NCBI GenBank assembly: GCA_013423325.1
Contig: BLJB01000157.1
Coordinates: 1 to 64,000 of the forward strand
Length of the DNA: 64,000 bases
Direction of reading: 5' to 3'
Origin: Usnea hakonensis
Lineage: Eukaryota; Ascomycota; Lecanoromycetes; Lecanorales; Parmeliaceae
The notes under the pieces are model-generated. The model was not told the origin of the DNA and searched no databases. It saw only the letters and a program-made list of their open reading frames with translations. Both the position numbers and the translations under genes were made by a program. The stretch's first letter is position 1. Each line of letters starts with the position of its first letter. This document shows positions 45,596 through 55,778 of the stretch, piece after piece.

Positions 45596-46943
45596 ATTTG
45601 CCCTGAGTAACCAACTCCTCATTCATTGCTCAGATATTTGACCCCCATGCATGCCTTCGCGGGCCCCTAAGTAGGCCTGTTGAATCCGCGGTCCGAGCGG
45701 AAGTTCTCTTTCCATCTCGCACGATAATAATTGCGTCGACCATATAAGGTATATCTCCTCTACCTCAGCCCCAAAGGGGTCACAAACCAGACCAGTGTAC
45801 TCTAAAGTATAATGAATGATATCCCCGCTGTTGCGCCCGTTTCATTCATGTATTTATATAACACCCACTCCCTTCCCTCAACCCCTCGCATCGCTCACCT
45901 TTGAGAAAGAAAAAAGGAGGGGGGGAGGGAAAGAGTTTTTGTATGTTGTTTGGAGATGATGATGGAAGATGCATATGATAGATAGATCCGAATGTACGGA
46001 CGTACTGGTATGTAAGCAGGGAGGGGGAGGGAGGAGGGAGGGATGGAGGGGGAGGGAGGGGGGAGGAGGGAGAGATGGAGGGGGATGTAAGTAGGGAGGG
46101 GGATGGAGGAGGAGGGGGGAGGGACTAGAGAGATTGTTTTATTTTTCGTGTTCCGTTGGCAAGGTCAGGAAGAGGGAGATGCTGAAATTGAAGGTGATAG
46201 ATAGCACGTAGCATGTGAAGAGCGCAATTGTGCATCGCGCTGATAAAGAATTTGGATTCATGAGTCCGGGTCTTTGGGATGTGGATTGCTGGATGAGAGA
46301 CGGCGTCCGTCGGTCTGTGAGTGGGTGGTTGATGTTAAAGGAAGAGCAGTTGGTGACTCTTCACAAACGGTGTTGATTCCTCTCTGGGAAGGAACTCCCC
46401 CACAAATCCTCAAGCAGACAAATAGGATCATCAAAACCAGTATACCCATAACCGCAAATAAACCAGTCAAGCACGAGCCCTAAAATCAAAGTACCCCAAA
46501 AATCGTTTCAACATAGTCCCGGACGCAGCTTCCCCTCTGCCATTGGTAGATTGTGGAAAAGCGGCTCTCTTGAACAATGCGTTTGCCATTTTGGACATGA
46601 ACAATGGAGTCGTCAGACGCTCAGGCCGAAGAAAGTATACGGTACTCCTTGTCATTGAAGATCCCGTGGCTCGTTAGCAACCATTTCGGCTAGAGCGCGA
46701 GGGATGTTGGAGCGACAACTGTGAAACGTAAATTTTACCTTCAATGCTAAATTTATCTCCGAAGTCAGTCATGTGAAAGCTGGTCATGCCACTTGACAAT
46801 GTGTGAAGCGTACCTTTTCTTATGCCCAATAATACACCATAGACAATCTCCCGTTCCGTTACCTTCTTCTTTCCTTGTGTAAGTGTGTAAGAGAGTAATT
46901 TCACCCGTCCATTTCTCTTTCCTCAAGTACATCAAAAGTGACC
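45595..46943. other. Intergenic region between Argonaute and the Myb-like gene
   Basis: Holds the Argonaute 3' region, the purine tract at 46014-46127 and the upstream region of the Myb-like gene. Minus-strand frames of 60-76 codons at 46258-46904 are unsupported. Confidence 0.4.
46014..46127. repeat. Polypurine (G-rich) low-complexity tract
   Basis: About 110 bases of G and A on the plus strand made of ggagggag-like units with a few gatg interruptions. The stretch from 45402 to 46943 otherwise has no supported gene. Confidence 0.85.
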
Positions 46944-47783
46944 ATGGGCACCCACAAAGGTTCCAATGCAAAGGGAGCCAGGCATTCTGCAGATAAAAGA
47001 AGGAAGCTATCTACCAAAGTGAAAATAGCTGATCCTATTTCACGACCCAAAAGGCACTCTCGCAGACCTGGGTTCGCAAAAGCATGGGAAGAATGGGAGG
47101 ACAACATTATTCTTGGATTTCGCAGGGAAGGCAAGACTTACGCAGAAATTCACCAACAGCTGTCTCATCGAACCTATGGAGCCTGCAAAAAACGGCAGCG
47201 TGATCTCAAGATTCGAAGTCAGAAAGCACGCACTCAACCGAAAGGTACACTCGTTTCAGGCGTTCCTAAGAGGCCAAACTTCGTAAAGGACTGGGAGGAC
47301 TGGGAAGATCAAATACTCATGACTCACCGTGCGGCAGGCTGGACTTGGGGAAATATCAGCAGGGTTTTGAATCGCACACTACGGGCTGTCAAAACGCGAG
47401 CGAGAAGAGAAGAGGTGTCTCGGATACTTCGACTCAACCCCCCGCCACCAGTGAAAACACCAGAATCGGGCGGAAGGTCTTTACCCTGGAATCAGGAGGA
47501 AGATCAGGTCCTAAGGTCTCTCCGTGAATCAGGAAAACCGTTTGCCGAAATCGCGAAAAAACTTCCCAACCGTTCCCGGTATGCTTGTGAACATCGTTAC
47601 GAGCTCATTCGGCAAGATTCACGAAAGCGAAGGCCTTACTGGGACGAATGGGAGGAGCGGCTCCTCGTCTCTGGCTATTTCGCCCGCCTAAGTTGGGAGG
47701 AGATCGGCAGGCGGATTCCTGGGCGGACAAGGGGCGCCTGCATTAGCCAATGGTGGAAGTGGTTTGTGGATTTGGGATCCTAA
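46944..47783 (+). CDS. Four-repeat Myb/SANT-like DNA-binding protein
   Basis: Intronless, 279 residues from the ATG at 46944 (a GTG six bases upstream is not used). After a basic N-terminus (KRRKLSTKVK) the protein has four helix-turn-helix repeats of Myb/SANT shape. Their first helices are AWEEWEDNIILGFRREGKTY, DWEDWEDQILMTHRAAGWTW, PWNQEEDQVLRSLRESGKPF and YWDEWEERLLVSGYFARLSW. Each is followed by a recognition-like helix (YGACKKRQRDLK, LRAVKTRARREE, RYACEHRYELIR, RGACISQWWKWF). The W-x2-W/E-E-D spacing matches Myb repeats. The repeats are separated by 5-30 residues. Fungal Myb-like proteins of this kind are uncharacterised. Nuclear DNA binding is an inference from the repeats. Confidence 0.8.
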   Translation: MGTHKGSNAKGARHSADKRRKLSTKVKIADPISRPKRHSRRPGFAKAWEEWEDNIILGFRREGKTYAEIHQQLSHRTYGACKKRQRDLKIRSQKARTQPKGTLVSGVPKRPNFVKDWEDWEDQILMTHRAAGWTWGNISRVLNRTLRAVKTRARREEVSRILRLNPPPPVKTPESGGRSLPWNQEEDQVLRSLRESGKPFAEIAKKLPNRSRYACEHRYELIRQDSRKRRPYWDEWEERLLVSGYFARLSWEEIGRRIPGRTRGACISQWWKWFVDLGS

Positions 47784-48182
47784 GCGCTTGCTAGTACAGT
47801 AGATCCATAGGGCTGGCTAGCGTCCACTATGTTGCACTTCGGAATGAACAAACAGCTGGACTGTTGAGCATGCATTTGATAGCCTCATGCGTTGTCCAGT
47901 CGATAGATGCCACTCCAGTACGAACCGGGAAAGGATGTTCCGTGCCTGAAACCGAAAATGTATATAACAATCTGGCTCTAGCTTAAATACTACTTCATCT
48001 TATACCTACCTGGTCGCCTTGCTGGGTATCGCCTTGCTAGGGAATAGGTGGCCTACTTTAGAAGCCAATTTCAATTGAGATATCTGCATGCGACCTCATG
48101 TCTTTGTATCGAATACACAACTACGACCATGATATCCTATCATCACGCGTTAGCAGAACCCCAACCAAATTCCGTGAAAGAC
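47784..48182. other. Intergenic region
   Basis: About 400 bp between convergent genes; nothing recognisable. Confidence 0.4.
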
Positions 48183-49922
48183 TTACGCCAGCATGATCCC
48201 TGCTCCCACGGCCATCGCAACGAACTGATATATCGTCTTCTTGACTTCCGCCCTCTTATTCGGGCCAGTCTCTAACAACTCCGGAATCACCGCCACGGTC
48301 CCAACGTACAGGAATGTCCCCGCTGTAAAAGGGAGCAGCATGTCGCCCCAGCACAGTCCCGTGCCCGCTAATCCTTTACTCCCAATCTCGCCAGACGTAG
48401 CATCGTTACCGGATTTTCCAAACTCTTGGACTGCAATTCCCAAGCAAGTACCCAGAAAAGCTCCCAGAGCTGTAAGGAATTGCGCGCCCATGGCCATCTT
48501 CTTGGAGAAGCCTGATTGGATTAGTAATGCGAAATCACCAACTTCATGAGGGATCTCGTGGAAGAAGACGGCAACTGTGGTTGTCGCACCGAGAGTTGGA
48601 GAGGCGTAGAAGGAGGATGAGAGAGCAAGACCGTCGGTGATGTTGTGGGTGAAGTCTGCGATTAGGTTGAGGTAGGCAGACAGTTTGATAGATGCGGAAG
48701 GTTCTTTGTTCGAGGCGCCTCGGATTTCTTCTTCTGTCTTCGAGGAAGGCTTGGTGAGCGCTGGGATGGCTTTTTGTTCTCTCACATTCTGAGCTGACTG
48801 CCGAGGCCTAACGCCTTGTATGATAAACTTGGGCTTTTGGCCTTCAATCACTTGCGCTGATGCTCCTTCAAATACCTTACTGGCGCCATGAATCAGCGTC
48901 GTTGCTTCAATTAAGGGGGTGCGAGAGTCTTGGAAAGCTGCTTCGTAAGCCTTCCAAAGAGCGATTTGCATGACTCCGCTGTCTGGGTCTTCCTCGAGTA
49001 CTTCCTCCAGCCAGCGATCGGCTCGTTGAGGCTCTTCACACTTGCACAGCTTCCGAATAGATTCAGCAGGCAAGTGGAGCACACTGATATCGCTGGTAAT
49101 AGACTCAGAAAGGGACTTCTTCTTGCGAGACTTTACGCTTCCGTTTGCGGCCGCCCGCTTTGCCCCGCTGGTCACCGCCGTCGATGGAGGCTCCTTTTCT
49201 TCCTCCTTCACTACCACTTCGTGGCTATGGCTATGGTCATGACCGCCTTCGCCTCCAGTCGCTATCCGTAGGCTCTTGTCCATGGCTACAAATGTCAAGA
49301 ATCCAACCATAATCGCAACGCCGAGGAGCAGGTTCTTATTTGGCTCTACTATCACAAAGCGGGCATGATCCGGAGCAGCTTCGCCTAAAAATATCTCAGG
49401 TAAGAGGTGGAAAAGTGTGTCGCCAAGCAATCCTCCAACGGCGAAGGCGACCATAATAGAAAGGGAGGAAGGATCAATGTTTGGGGGGCATAGCGCCAGT
49501 AGAAAATCTGAGTGGCCTAGCATTAGCAAATGAAGTCGTCATCACAGCTGGCTGCAATCACTAACTTGGTGGTCCGGAAATGTATAGAGTAGCAAGGAGA
49601 GCGTTGACAGCCGGAGACCCTGGGAACAGTTGCTCGAAGACATGTGCAGTCCAGCCTGGCGTCTCGGGGCTCGTTGCGCGCTTGTGGAAGTTCAGGTCTT
49701 GGACTAATGGGCATTCCTTTGCACAGTCAGCTTTTGGAGCTCATAGCCCATGGCTGCTTCAAAATTCCGTGTGCCCAGCGGGCAGATGCCTACTTGAATC
49801 GCGTCTTCAATATCCGTGACGCTCATTTGGGCAACGTTCTTTGCGACAACAGAGCCTGCAACGGCTGCTAGAATGGCCATAGATAGTAAGGGTCGCCATC
49901 GTGGTCTCCAAGCTACCGCCAT
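48183..49922 (-). CDS. ZIP-family metal transporter (Zip7/KE4-like) with RFX/Rsc9-like insert in the loop
   Basis: Three exons, 49922-49794, 49716-49566 and 49516-48183, introns 77 and 49 bp, sum to 1614 nt (537 residues). Residues 1-28 form a signal peptide; the lumenal part includes ECPLVQDLNFHKRATSPETP. ZIP membrane segments follow: IMVAFAVGGLLGDTLFHLLP, LLLGVAIMVGFLTFVAMDKS, the His-rich GGEGGHDHSHSHEV, the metal-site helices YLNLIADFTHNITDGLALSS and VAVFFHEIPHEVGDFALLIQ, and later helices. HNxxD and HEIPHE are the KE4/LIV-1 metal motifs, so it should move zinc from ER/Golgi to cytosol. Unusually, the loop between helices 3 and 4 carries about 80-95 residues (nt about 48801-49090) that resemble the winged-helix region of Rsc9: VMQIALWKAYEAAF, ATTLIHGASKVFEGASAQVI and KPKFIIQGVRPR. 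The frame runs through without a stop. Confidence 0.88.
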
Positions 49923-50117
49923 TTCCGAGGTTGCACGTGTAGCGAATGGCCAGAAGAATTCTGAGTGCGAACACAGCTGTCCGTATTCCAGGGGTCCGAT
50001 AGGGCTGAGAATCGCGCCTTTCCATTCTAGTCAAATTATCCCGACCCTAGAACTTTCACTTTTACAGCACATTTGAAACCACTATCGCAAAAACCCTGTC
50101 GCAGATATCCCACAACT
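49923..50117. promoter_or_regulatory. Short divergent promoter, ZIP transporter and NOP16
   Basis: Only 195 bp separate the two starts, so the promoters must overlap. No recognised binding site was found. Confidence 0.5.
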
Positions 50118-50860
50118 ATGGCACGTCCTTTACAGAAGAAGAAAAACAAATCCTCCCTCCACCGTGTCCGCCAAAAGCCCAAATCCAAGCACATCAACAT
50201 CAAAAGCAACCCCATCGTTGCGGCGAATTGGTAGGACTCCCCATCCTCTCATCTGTAGTAAACTGCTCTGAGTTAATACTCCACAGGGACCAATCCCTCA
50301 CCCTCTCCCAAAATTACCGCCGTCTAGGCTTATCCTCCAAACTAAACGCCTATACCGGCGGCACAGAAATCAAGACCAATTCCGCAACCCCAGAAAGCCG
50401 GCGCAGAGACACCTTATCAATACCAACATCCCACAAGACCTCAGAACTGGGTACGTCCGAGGTCAAAGTGACGAGAGATCCCGAAACCGGCGCAATTATC
50501 AGTGTGCAGCATGAGAAGAGCGAAGAGCGAGAGAATCCATTAGATGACCCGTTGAACGAGATTAGTGATTTGGATGAGAATGCAATGGGGGATAGTGCTG
50601 GAGGTATAATTCCAGAGCTAGAAGAGCAGGCTACACGTAGCAGGCCAAAGCGGCCTCGGATGCAGAGTCAGCGAGAGAGGGAATGGATAGAGAGGTTGGT
50701 GGGGAGGTGGGGTGATAATTGGGGTGGCATGGTACGGGATAGAAAGTTGAATCCTCAACAACAGAGTGAAGGGGATTTGAAGAGGAGGGTAGGGATCTGG
50801 AAGAGTGGGAAGAGCAAAGGGCAGGAGGAGGGAGGGGGTTGGGAAATGGAAGCTGGCTGA
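50118..50860 (+). CDS. NOP16: Ribosome biogenesis protein Nop16
   Basis: Two exons, 50118-50230 and 50287-50860, with a 56-bp intron, encode 228 residues. The basic N-terminus MARPLQKKKNKSSLHRVRQK with SKHINIKSNPIVAANWDQSL and TLSQNYRRLGLSSKLNAYTG is the characteristic Nop16 block. The C-terminal family block is SQREREWIERLVGRWGDNWG with the MVRDRKLNPQQQSEGDLKRR segment. Nop16 is a nucleolar factor of 60S pre-ribosomes. The middle is acidic and variable. It converges with the Pex23-like gene, leaving 66 bp between the stop codons. Confidence 0.95.
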
Positions 50861-50926
50861 AGGTCTTTATGTATCCAACTATGATATAGACGGATGCAAC
50901 TAAATCTTGGTTTAATGGCTAGGGTT

Positions 50927-52489
50927 CTATATACCTGTATCTCTGAAAACTTTACGTCTTACCATCCTCACCCACCTTCGTCTCCTCCACTCGCCCATCT
51001 TGCTGTTACCACCGTTCTCCTCCCATTCCTTTGACTTGCCCTTTCCTGTTGGCTTAGTCTCATATGGCCCTTCATCCAGCGCAAGATCAGTGACCCATCT
51101 TTCGCCTTCAATCTCTACCTCAACACTCTGCACCATTCTCTCCTCCACCCAATCCCGACTCGCCAGATCAAGCACCCATTTCTTATCTCCCCACTCCCAG
51201 CTGCTTGGAGGCGCCACATCCTCAAAAAATCTGGTCCCTTTTGGCCGATCGCCAGATATGCGCTGTGGGGAGAGCGGATCGTATGGTGCAGGGCTGAATA
51301 TCCAGCTTTCCCATTCGCCATTCTGTCCGCCTTTTCTGCGCTGCAACTCGAATATCTCGACTTCGCGTGTCTCAGGCGGAGCATCAAGCACTATGTCATG
51401 CGATATCCACGCATCAAGCCAAGACTGTGCGGTCTGCTCGTGAGGTGCCAAATGCTCTTTGTGATTGGAGAGGAGGAGCTGCTGGATGGAAGGATGACCG
51501 AGAGCGATGCTTGTCCAACACGCCAAAAGACAAACAAGGCGCCAAGGTAGCAGATGAGATATTATGAAGAGAAGGCAAGTTGCAATGAATAAGAAGAGGA
51601 AAATTGTAGACGACAGCGGCTCGTTAGAAAAGTTTGTAGGAGGTGTGACATATCGAAGCACAATATCGTGAATGGTGCTGAAGTCATCCATGCAGTTCTG
51701 GAGATCTCGCATGTTGCGAAAAAAGTCTTTCGACATCTCGCCAGCGGGCTTGATGGTGCGTGGTGGGGCTAGAGGTGGGCCATTCACAGAGTAGGATGCA
51801 GAGTGGGTAGATGAGACAGGTGGTGGAGGATGGCGGGCTAGGTAGGCTGGTACCATGACAAAGAGAAGTGCTGCAGCCACCGGTATGACAGCAAGAAGGT
51901 AGGGATCTAAGCAGACGAAGGTGCAGACAGCGAGAAGGGATAGGGTATGGGTGGGTGTACGCCATGTGAAGAGACGCTCGAGACGATTTTGGAAGACGAA
52001 TACTACTCCAACCCTACAGCGATATTAGCAACCCAGACTCAATACTTGGAACAAAAAGACCTGCCTTGCGTTGAATCGGCGAAAGTTGTTTGTCATCAAA
52101 GGAAGAGAAAAGCTGGGCCTGTTAATGTATTTCGACGAGCGCACATCAGGGGGCAAGTCCAGCTCTTCGACCTCTTCCTCCGGTATGACCTGCTGAAGAA
52201 GCCTACGCCGCCGACGCTTAGCACGCCATGCTTTGAAGGAAGACTTCAAGATTGCCATTGCTCACTTGGCGAAGAGACGGTCCTGCAACGAGTACCCATA
52301 TTCTTTGCTGCCTGAGCCAGCAGTATCATGGAGCTTTTCTTTCAATTTCTCTTTTGATCCACTGAGTGAGTCTTTGAGTCTCTCACGCTTGCTCTTTGGA
52401 TCAGATGATGGGCTGTCGCTGCCTAAGACCCCGATAACTGGAATAGGCTCCTCCCGATTGACGAAGGCATCGGGTGTGTAGTCGTCCAT
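50927..52489 (-). CDS. Pex23-family peroxisomal/ER membrane protein with dysferlin domain
   Basis: Three exons, 52489-52266, 52202-52075 and 52014-50927, introns 63 and 60 bp, encode 479 residues. The N-terminal cytosolic part includes LLQQVIPEEEVEELDLPPDV and NRPSFSLPLMTNNFRRFNAR. Membrane helices follow: TPTHTLSLLAVCTFVCLDPY, AVIPVAAALLFVMVPAYLAR, then a second pair SSTIFLFLFIATCLLFIISH. The C-terminal dysferlin region has REVEIFELQRRKGGQNGEWE, SWIFSPAPYDPLSP, WEWGDKKWVLDLASRDWVEE and WRRRRWVRMVRRKVF. Yeast relatives (Pex23/24/28-32) sit in the ER at peroxisome contact sites and control peroxisome number. The second intron starts with GC instead of GT (52074). Confidence 0.9.
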
Positions 52490-52653
52490 GACTGCAATTG
52501 CTGTCAGGCATCCAAATTCTAATCATTCGCTATTTCGGGCGGTCACAGCCCCTTTAGAAGCCGTATGCAGCTCTGATACTCTTGCTTCGCCTGGAGTTGA
52601 TGATCTTTTGATTGGCGCCCTCTTTGTCGGTCGACGGAGTACTCGTATATACG

Positions 52654-53238
52654 ACCACCCTGGGATATGCACCATTAGGGCTAGGGCTTTCCCCAGTAGA
52701 TAACACATATTCGAGCCTCCTACCTTGTTATTCTACATACAATTGAGCTCTATAGCCGGCAATATGACTGAGAATATTACGACCGTACACTACATTTGCG
52801 AGGGTTCCAATTCTGAAATTATAAGGCAATACAGGGCTAATTACTACTCCAGATACTCCTAATAACTTCCCCCTCGCATATCGCTGTCCTTAACTTAATA
52901 ACGACGTCATTATCCAACACAGGCAGTCCGATACTATGAGATAGGGGGGTGGGTATGCTTTTAAGGCCCAGGGTCTCTTTTTGGGGTAGAGAAATGGCCA
53001 TGTGAGAAGCATGCAAATTACCATATAAGAAGCATTCAAATTACCATGCGTAAAGCATGCAAATGGCCATATAAGAAGCATTCAAATTACTATGCCTAAA
53101 GCATGCAAATTACCATACATAAAGCATTCAAATTACCATGCCTGAAGCATTACCATTGCCATTGCAGAGAGTATTCATTGCCTACCACCAAATTTGGGTG
53201 GGAAGCCCTAACCCTGATGGTGCATATCCCAGGGTGGT
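52654..53238. mobile_element. 585-bp inverted-repeat (MITE-like) element
   Basis: The left end begins accaccctgggatatgcacc at 52654 and the right end, read on the other strand from 53238, begins with the same 22 bases. The arms stay about 36/39 identical over 39 bp (left arm to about 52693, right arm from about 53200). The interior has no coding potential and contains a 23-bp satellite. No convincing target-site duplication flanks the ends. The element lies about 165 bp upstream of the Pex23-like start. A non-autonomous DNA transposon is inferred. Confidence 0.65.
52991..53160. repeat. 23-bp satellite within the inverted-repeat element
   Basis: Units starting aagcat at 53007, 53030, 53053, 53076, 53099, 53122 and 53145 are spaced exactly 23 bp. 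Units alternate between aagcatgcaaat and aagcattcaaat, giving a 46-bp higher-order period. About seven units, with a partial one at the left end. Confidence 0.9.
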
Positions 53239-53685
53239 GCATTTCCGGGTGAAAACGAGTAAGTGTTACTCCTAGCGCTTGTTACGAATACGAGGCCAAT
53301 ACGGGGATCAATGCGTTACACTGGCACCACAAGTAATTATTGGGCCTACTTACTGAGGAATTCAAAAGGGGAGAGTGACACACGGTGTCTACAGGAAATG
53401 ATGGCCATAGTACAATGCCGCGTTGCAGAAATCGTCTGAGTTGGAAACAAACAATGCCAAAGACCCCACAGCGACCTGCTCTGCGAGTATTGTCAAAAAG
53501 GGGTCGATCTTACTGCAGCTATCAACTCGTTGCTTTGCGACCGAAACTTTATCGCTAGATCATACAGTCGGGTGAAGACATACTGCATTTCCAAAGGCTT
53601 AGTAGCAGCCCATCCGTAATTCTCAAAGCTCAGGTCTCTCGGATAGACACCCTACACGGGTAATGCTCTACAGGATGTGCCGCGC
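53239..53685. other. Interval between the inverted-repeat element and the P450 relic
   Basis: No gene or repeat recognised. Confidence 0.35.
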
Positions 53686-54010
53686 CTATTCTGTCTGATA
53701 CACCCGTTCGCACCTATAGGTACGTAAGCCTTCTCGGTATTGACGTCTATTCTGCTCGTCACAAGTCGTTCTGAAGTCAAATTGCCGTACGATGCAGGCC
53801 AGTATCACCCGTAGCTCAGTTATCACAAAACCCTGCGCGACATAATTTCTTGGTCTGATCTCCAAAGCCAGTAAAGCTTCTTTCATTAGTTGAACCTCAT
53901 CGCCACAATCGGCGAGCCATCGTTTAGGGAGGAAATGGTCCGGTCAAACCCAATAGGCTGGTGCTTGATGCTTTTCAGTGTGAAATGTAAAGATTGCCGC
54001 AGTTTCTTTT
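53686..54010 (-). pseudogene. Cytochrome P450 C-terminal relic with RIP-like lesions
   Basis: Reading the minus strand, FLPKRWLADCGDE, then EIRPRNYVAQGFV and ITELRVILACIVRQFDF form the meander, heme-binding loop and L-helix of a P450. The heme-ligand Cys is replaced: PRNY stands where PRNC is expected (TGT to TAT, 53842-53844). Upstream, YWV is followed by TGA at 53944-53946 exactly where the family has Arg, as in YWVRPDHFLP (CGA to TGA). Both are C-to-T/G-to-A transitions, the type made by RIP. Even further upstream the frame is broken, and no ExxR helix can be read. I infer a dead gene. Confidence 0.75.
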
Positions 54011-54550
54011 GTCGGGCACCGATATCTTTGGTCGTTCAAGGTCTACGCTCGGACTACCCGCACGGCTGCAAGGTCCTGAGGGAAGAGGTGCAAAGCTTGT
54101 CTGATGACAGATGTGGTTCATACAAGGTGAATGGTGAAATGGCATTGCTCCTTCAGCAGAGATGGCACCGCCGAAATTCAGATTGTTTAATCAGATACTC
54201 TGGAGAACGAACAACACCTCGAAAGCAGAGCGCAATGTGTTTCATCGAGATTTGGGAGGAACGTACGGACGTTGTACCTAAATTAAATATCTGATGAGGT
54301 GATTTGTGATTTTAGGGGCCATCTTCGGAGATTTCACTCAAGCCTACAACATAAGTACTCTACCTTACCTTACTTAAGGTAAAGGGTATCCTAGATAAGC
54401 TACTTTACCTGGACCAATGGCATTGTAAAGTAGCGTCGAAACGGCTGTTTCAAACAGCTAAGGTAACTCAGGTCGTCCACCATCGCTGGGCGAGTCGTCA
54501 AGGTAGCGCTACTCCATAGAGAAATTGAGACAACGAAGACTGACTGGAAG

Positions 54551-55669
54551 ATGGATATCGATGGCGTTGCACTTGTCGCAGGAGCAGGTAGGGCCCAACT
54601 GTCTAAATTTTCCCAACGTACCTTTCGCAGACTTGGCTTCAGCGCGATTCATTCACTGTATCGAATGAAACGGCATGCTCATCTCCGGTTTGACAGGCAG
54701 CGGCATCGGCCGCGAGGTTGCCTTGACTCTGGGCTTCTTGTGGAGCTCATAAACTTATCTGCGCAGACATCAGCGTGGAAGCTGCAAGACAGACTGCTGA
54801 AATGAGCCTTTCCCACAAGGCTGGGCATCTCACCCAGTTGAGAGTAGTCGCTATGCATGTCGATGTGACAGATAAAACTAGGGTTCAACAGATAGTCATT
54901 GACGTTAAATCGCTATTCGGCCGGATAGATTACACTGTGAATACTGCTGGCGTAGGCACAAGTATACCAGCTGTTTATTACACTCTACAGTTAACCCGAT
55001 TCAAGTTGGAAATGCAATTTCTATTTCTTACGATGCTTTGCTCCATCGTCCGGGCTGTATCTAGCTGACTATATTACTTGGTGTAGTCTGGCGCAATTGA
55101 CCAGACGGAGATTGCCTCAATGCCCTTTGAGGAATACCGGAAGTTGGATGAAGCTCACAATATGGGATATTTCTAGTGCTTACGGGCGGTCTTTGAGAGC
55201 ATGCTACAGCGGGTGCCACTGCCACGGTCTATTCCTGTCATCGGCCGACCAACAGTGTCCTCTCCTCGGCACATGAGCAGAGGCTCCATTGTCATTCTTA
55301 CATCGCTTGCATCAGAGAGCACATTTTTGAGGGTGAAAACCTACATTCCGGTAAAGGATCCCCTCAACAGGCTTGTGCAGACAGATGGTAAGTTTACAAC
55401 AGCTCTACAAATCATGGGATAAAAAAGCAGCTAATAATGAGAGCCCAAAAGCTATTGGAAACGCGGGCAAAAGTATCCGTGTCAACGTGGTTACAACATC
55501 TTATGTGTCTGGTCCAATGATGAAGACATTCCTTGACCAGGCTCTAGCAGTCAAAGAGTCAATGCTGGGAGATCTAGCTATGCGACGACTGGTCGATCCG
55601 GAAGAAGTCGCAGATGCCTGGTATTTCTGGCCTCTACTTCGGCTAGAGGATCTTCCCGCTTCCCTCTAG
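54551..55669 (+). pseudogene. Short-chain dehydrogenase/reductase, disrupted
   Basis: The first exon gives MDIDGVALVAGAG. After the intron at 54588-54696 the frame reads SGIGREVALTL, completing the GxxxGxG nucleotide site. A one-base shift near 54730 moves the frame to CGAHKLICADISVEAARQTA, then RVVAMHVDVTDKTRVQQIV, then YTVNTAGVG (NAG-like motif). After a gap, EIASMPFEEYRKLDEAHNMG is followed by TAG at 55174-55176 where YCLRAV should start. RGSIVILTSLASES has the catalytic Ser region, and YIPVK the YxxxK pair. IRVNVVTTSYVSGPMMKTFL and MRRLVDPEEVADA follow. It would have been an NAD(P)H oxidoreductase of a secondary-metabolism type. At least one frameshift and one nonsense codon make it a pseudogene unless they are sequencing errors. 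Confidence 0.75.
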
Positions 55670-55778
55670 TTTATTGTGCACGACCATTTTTGGAGGCTAG
55701 CTTACCTGCTGAATGAGCTCAACGAAATCTCCATTGACAATATCTATTCATTCCCTCCTACCGCAATACTTATCCACC

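Noticed and set aside
52991..53160. CRISPR-like array
   Set aside because: Regular 23-bp period but no unique spacers; it is a tandem satellite in a eukaryotic genome.
53200..53220. Telomere-like ccctaaccct
   Set aside because: Only one and a half units, and it is part of the inverted-repeat arm; not a telomere or interstitial telomere array.
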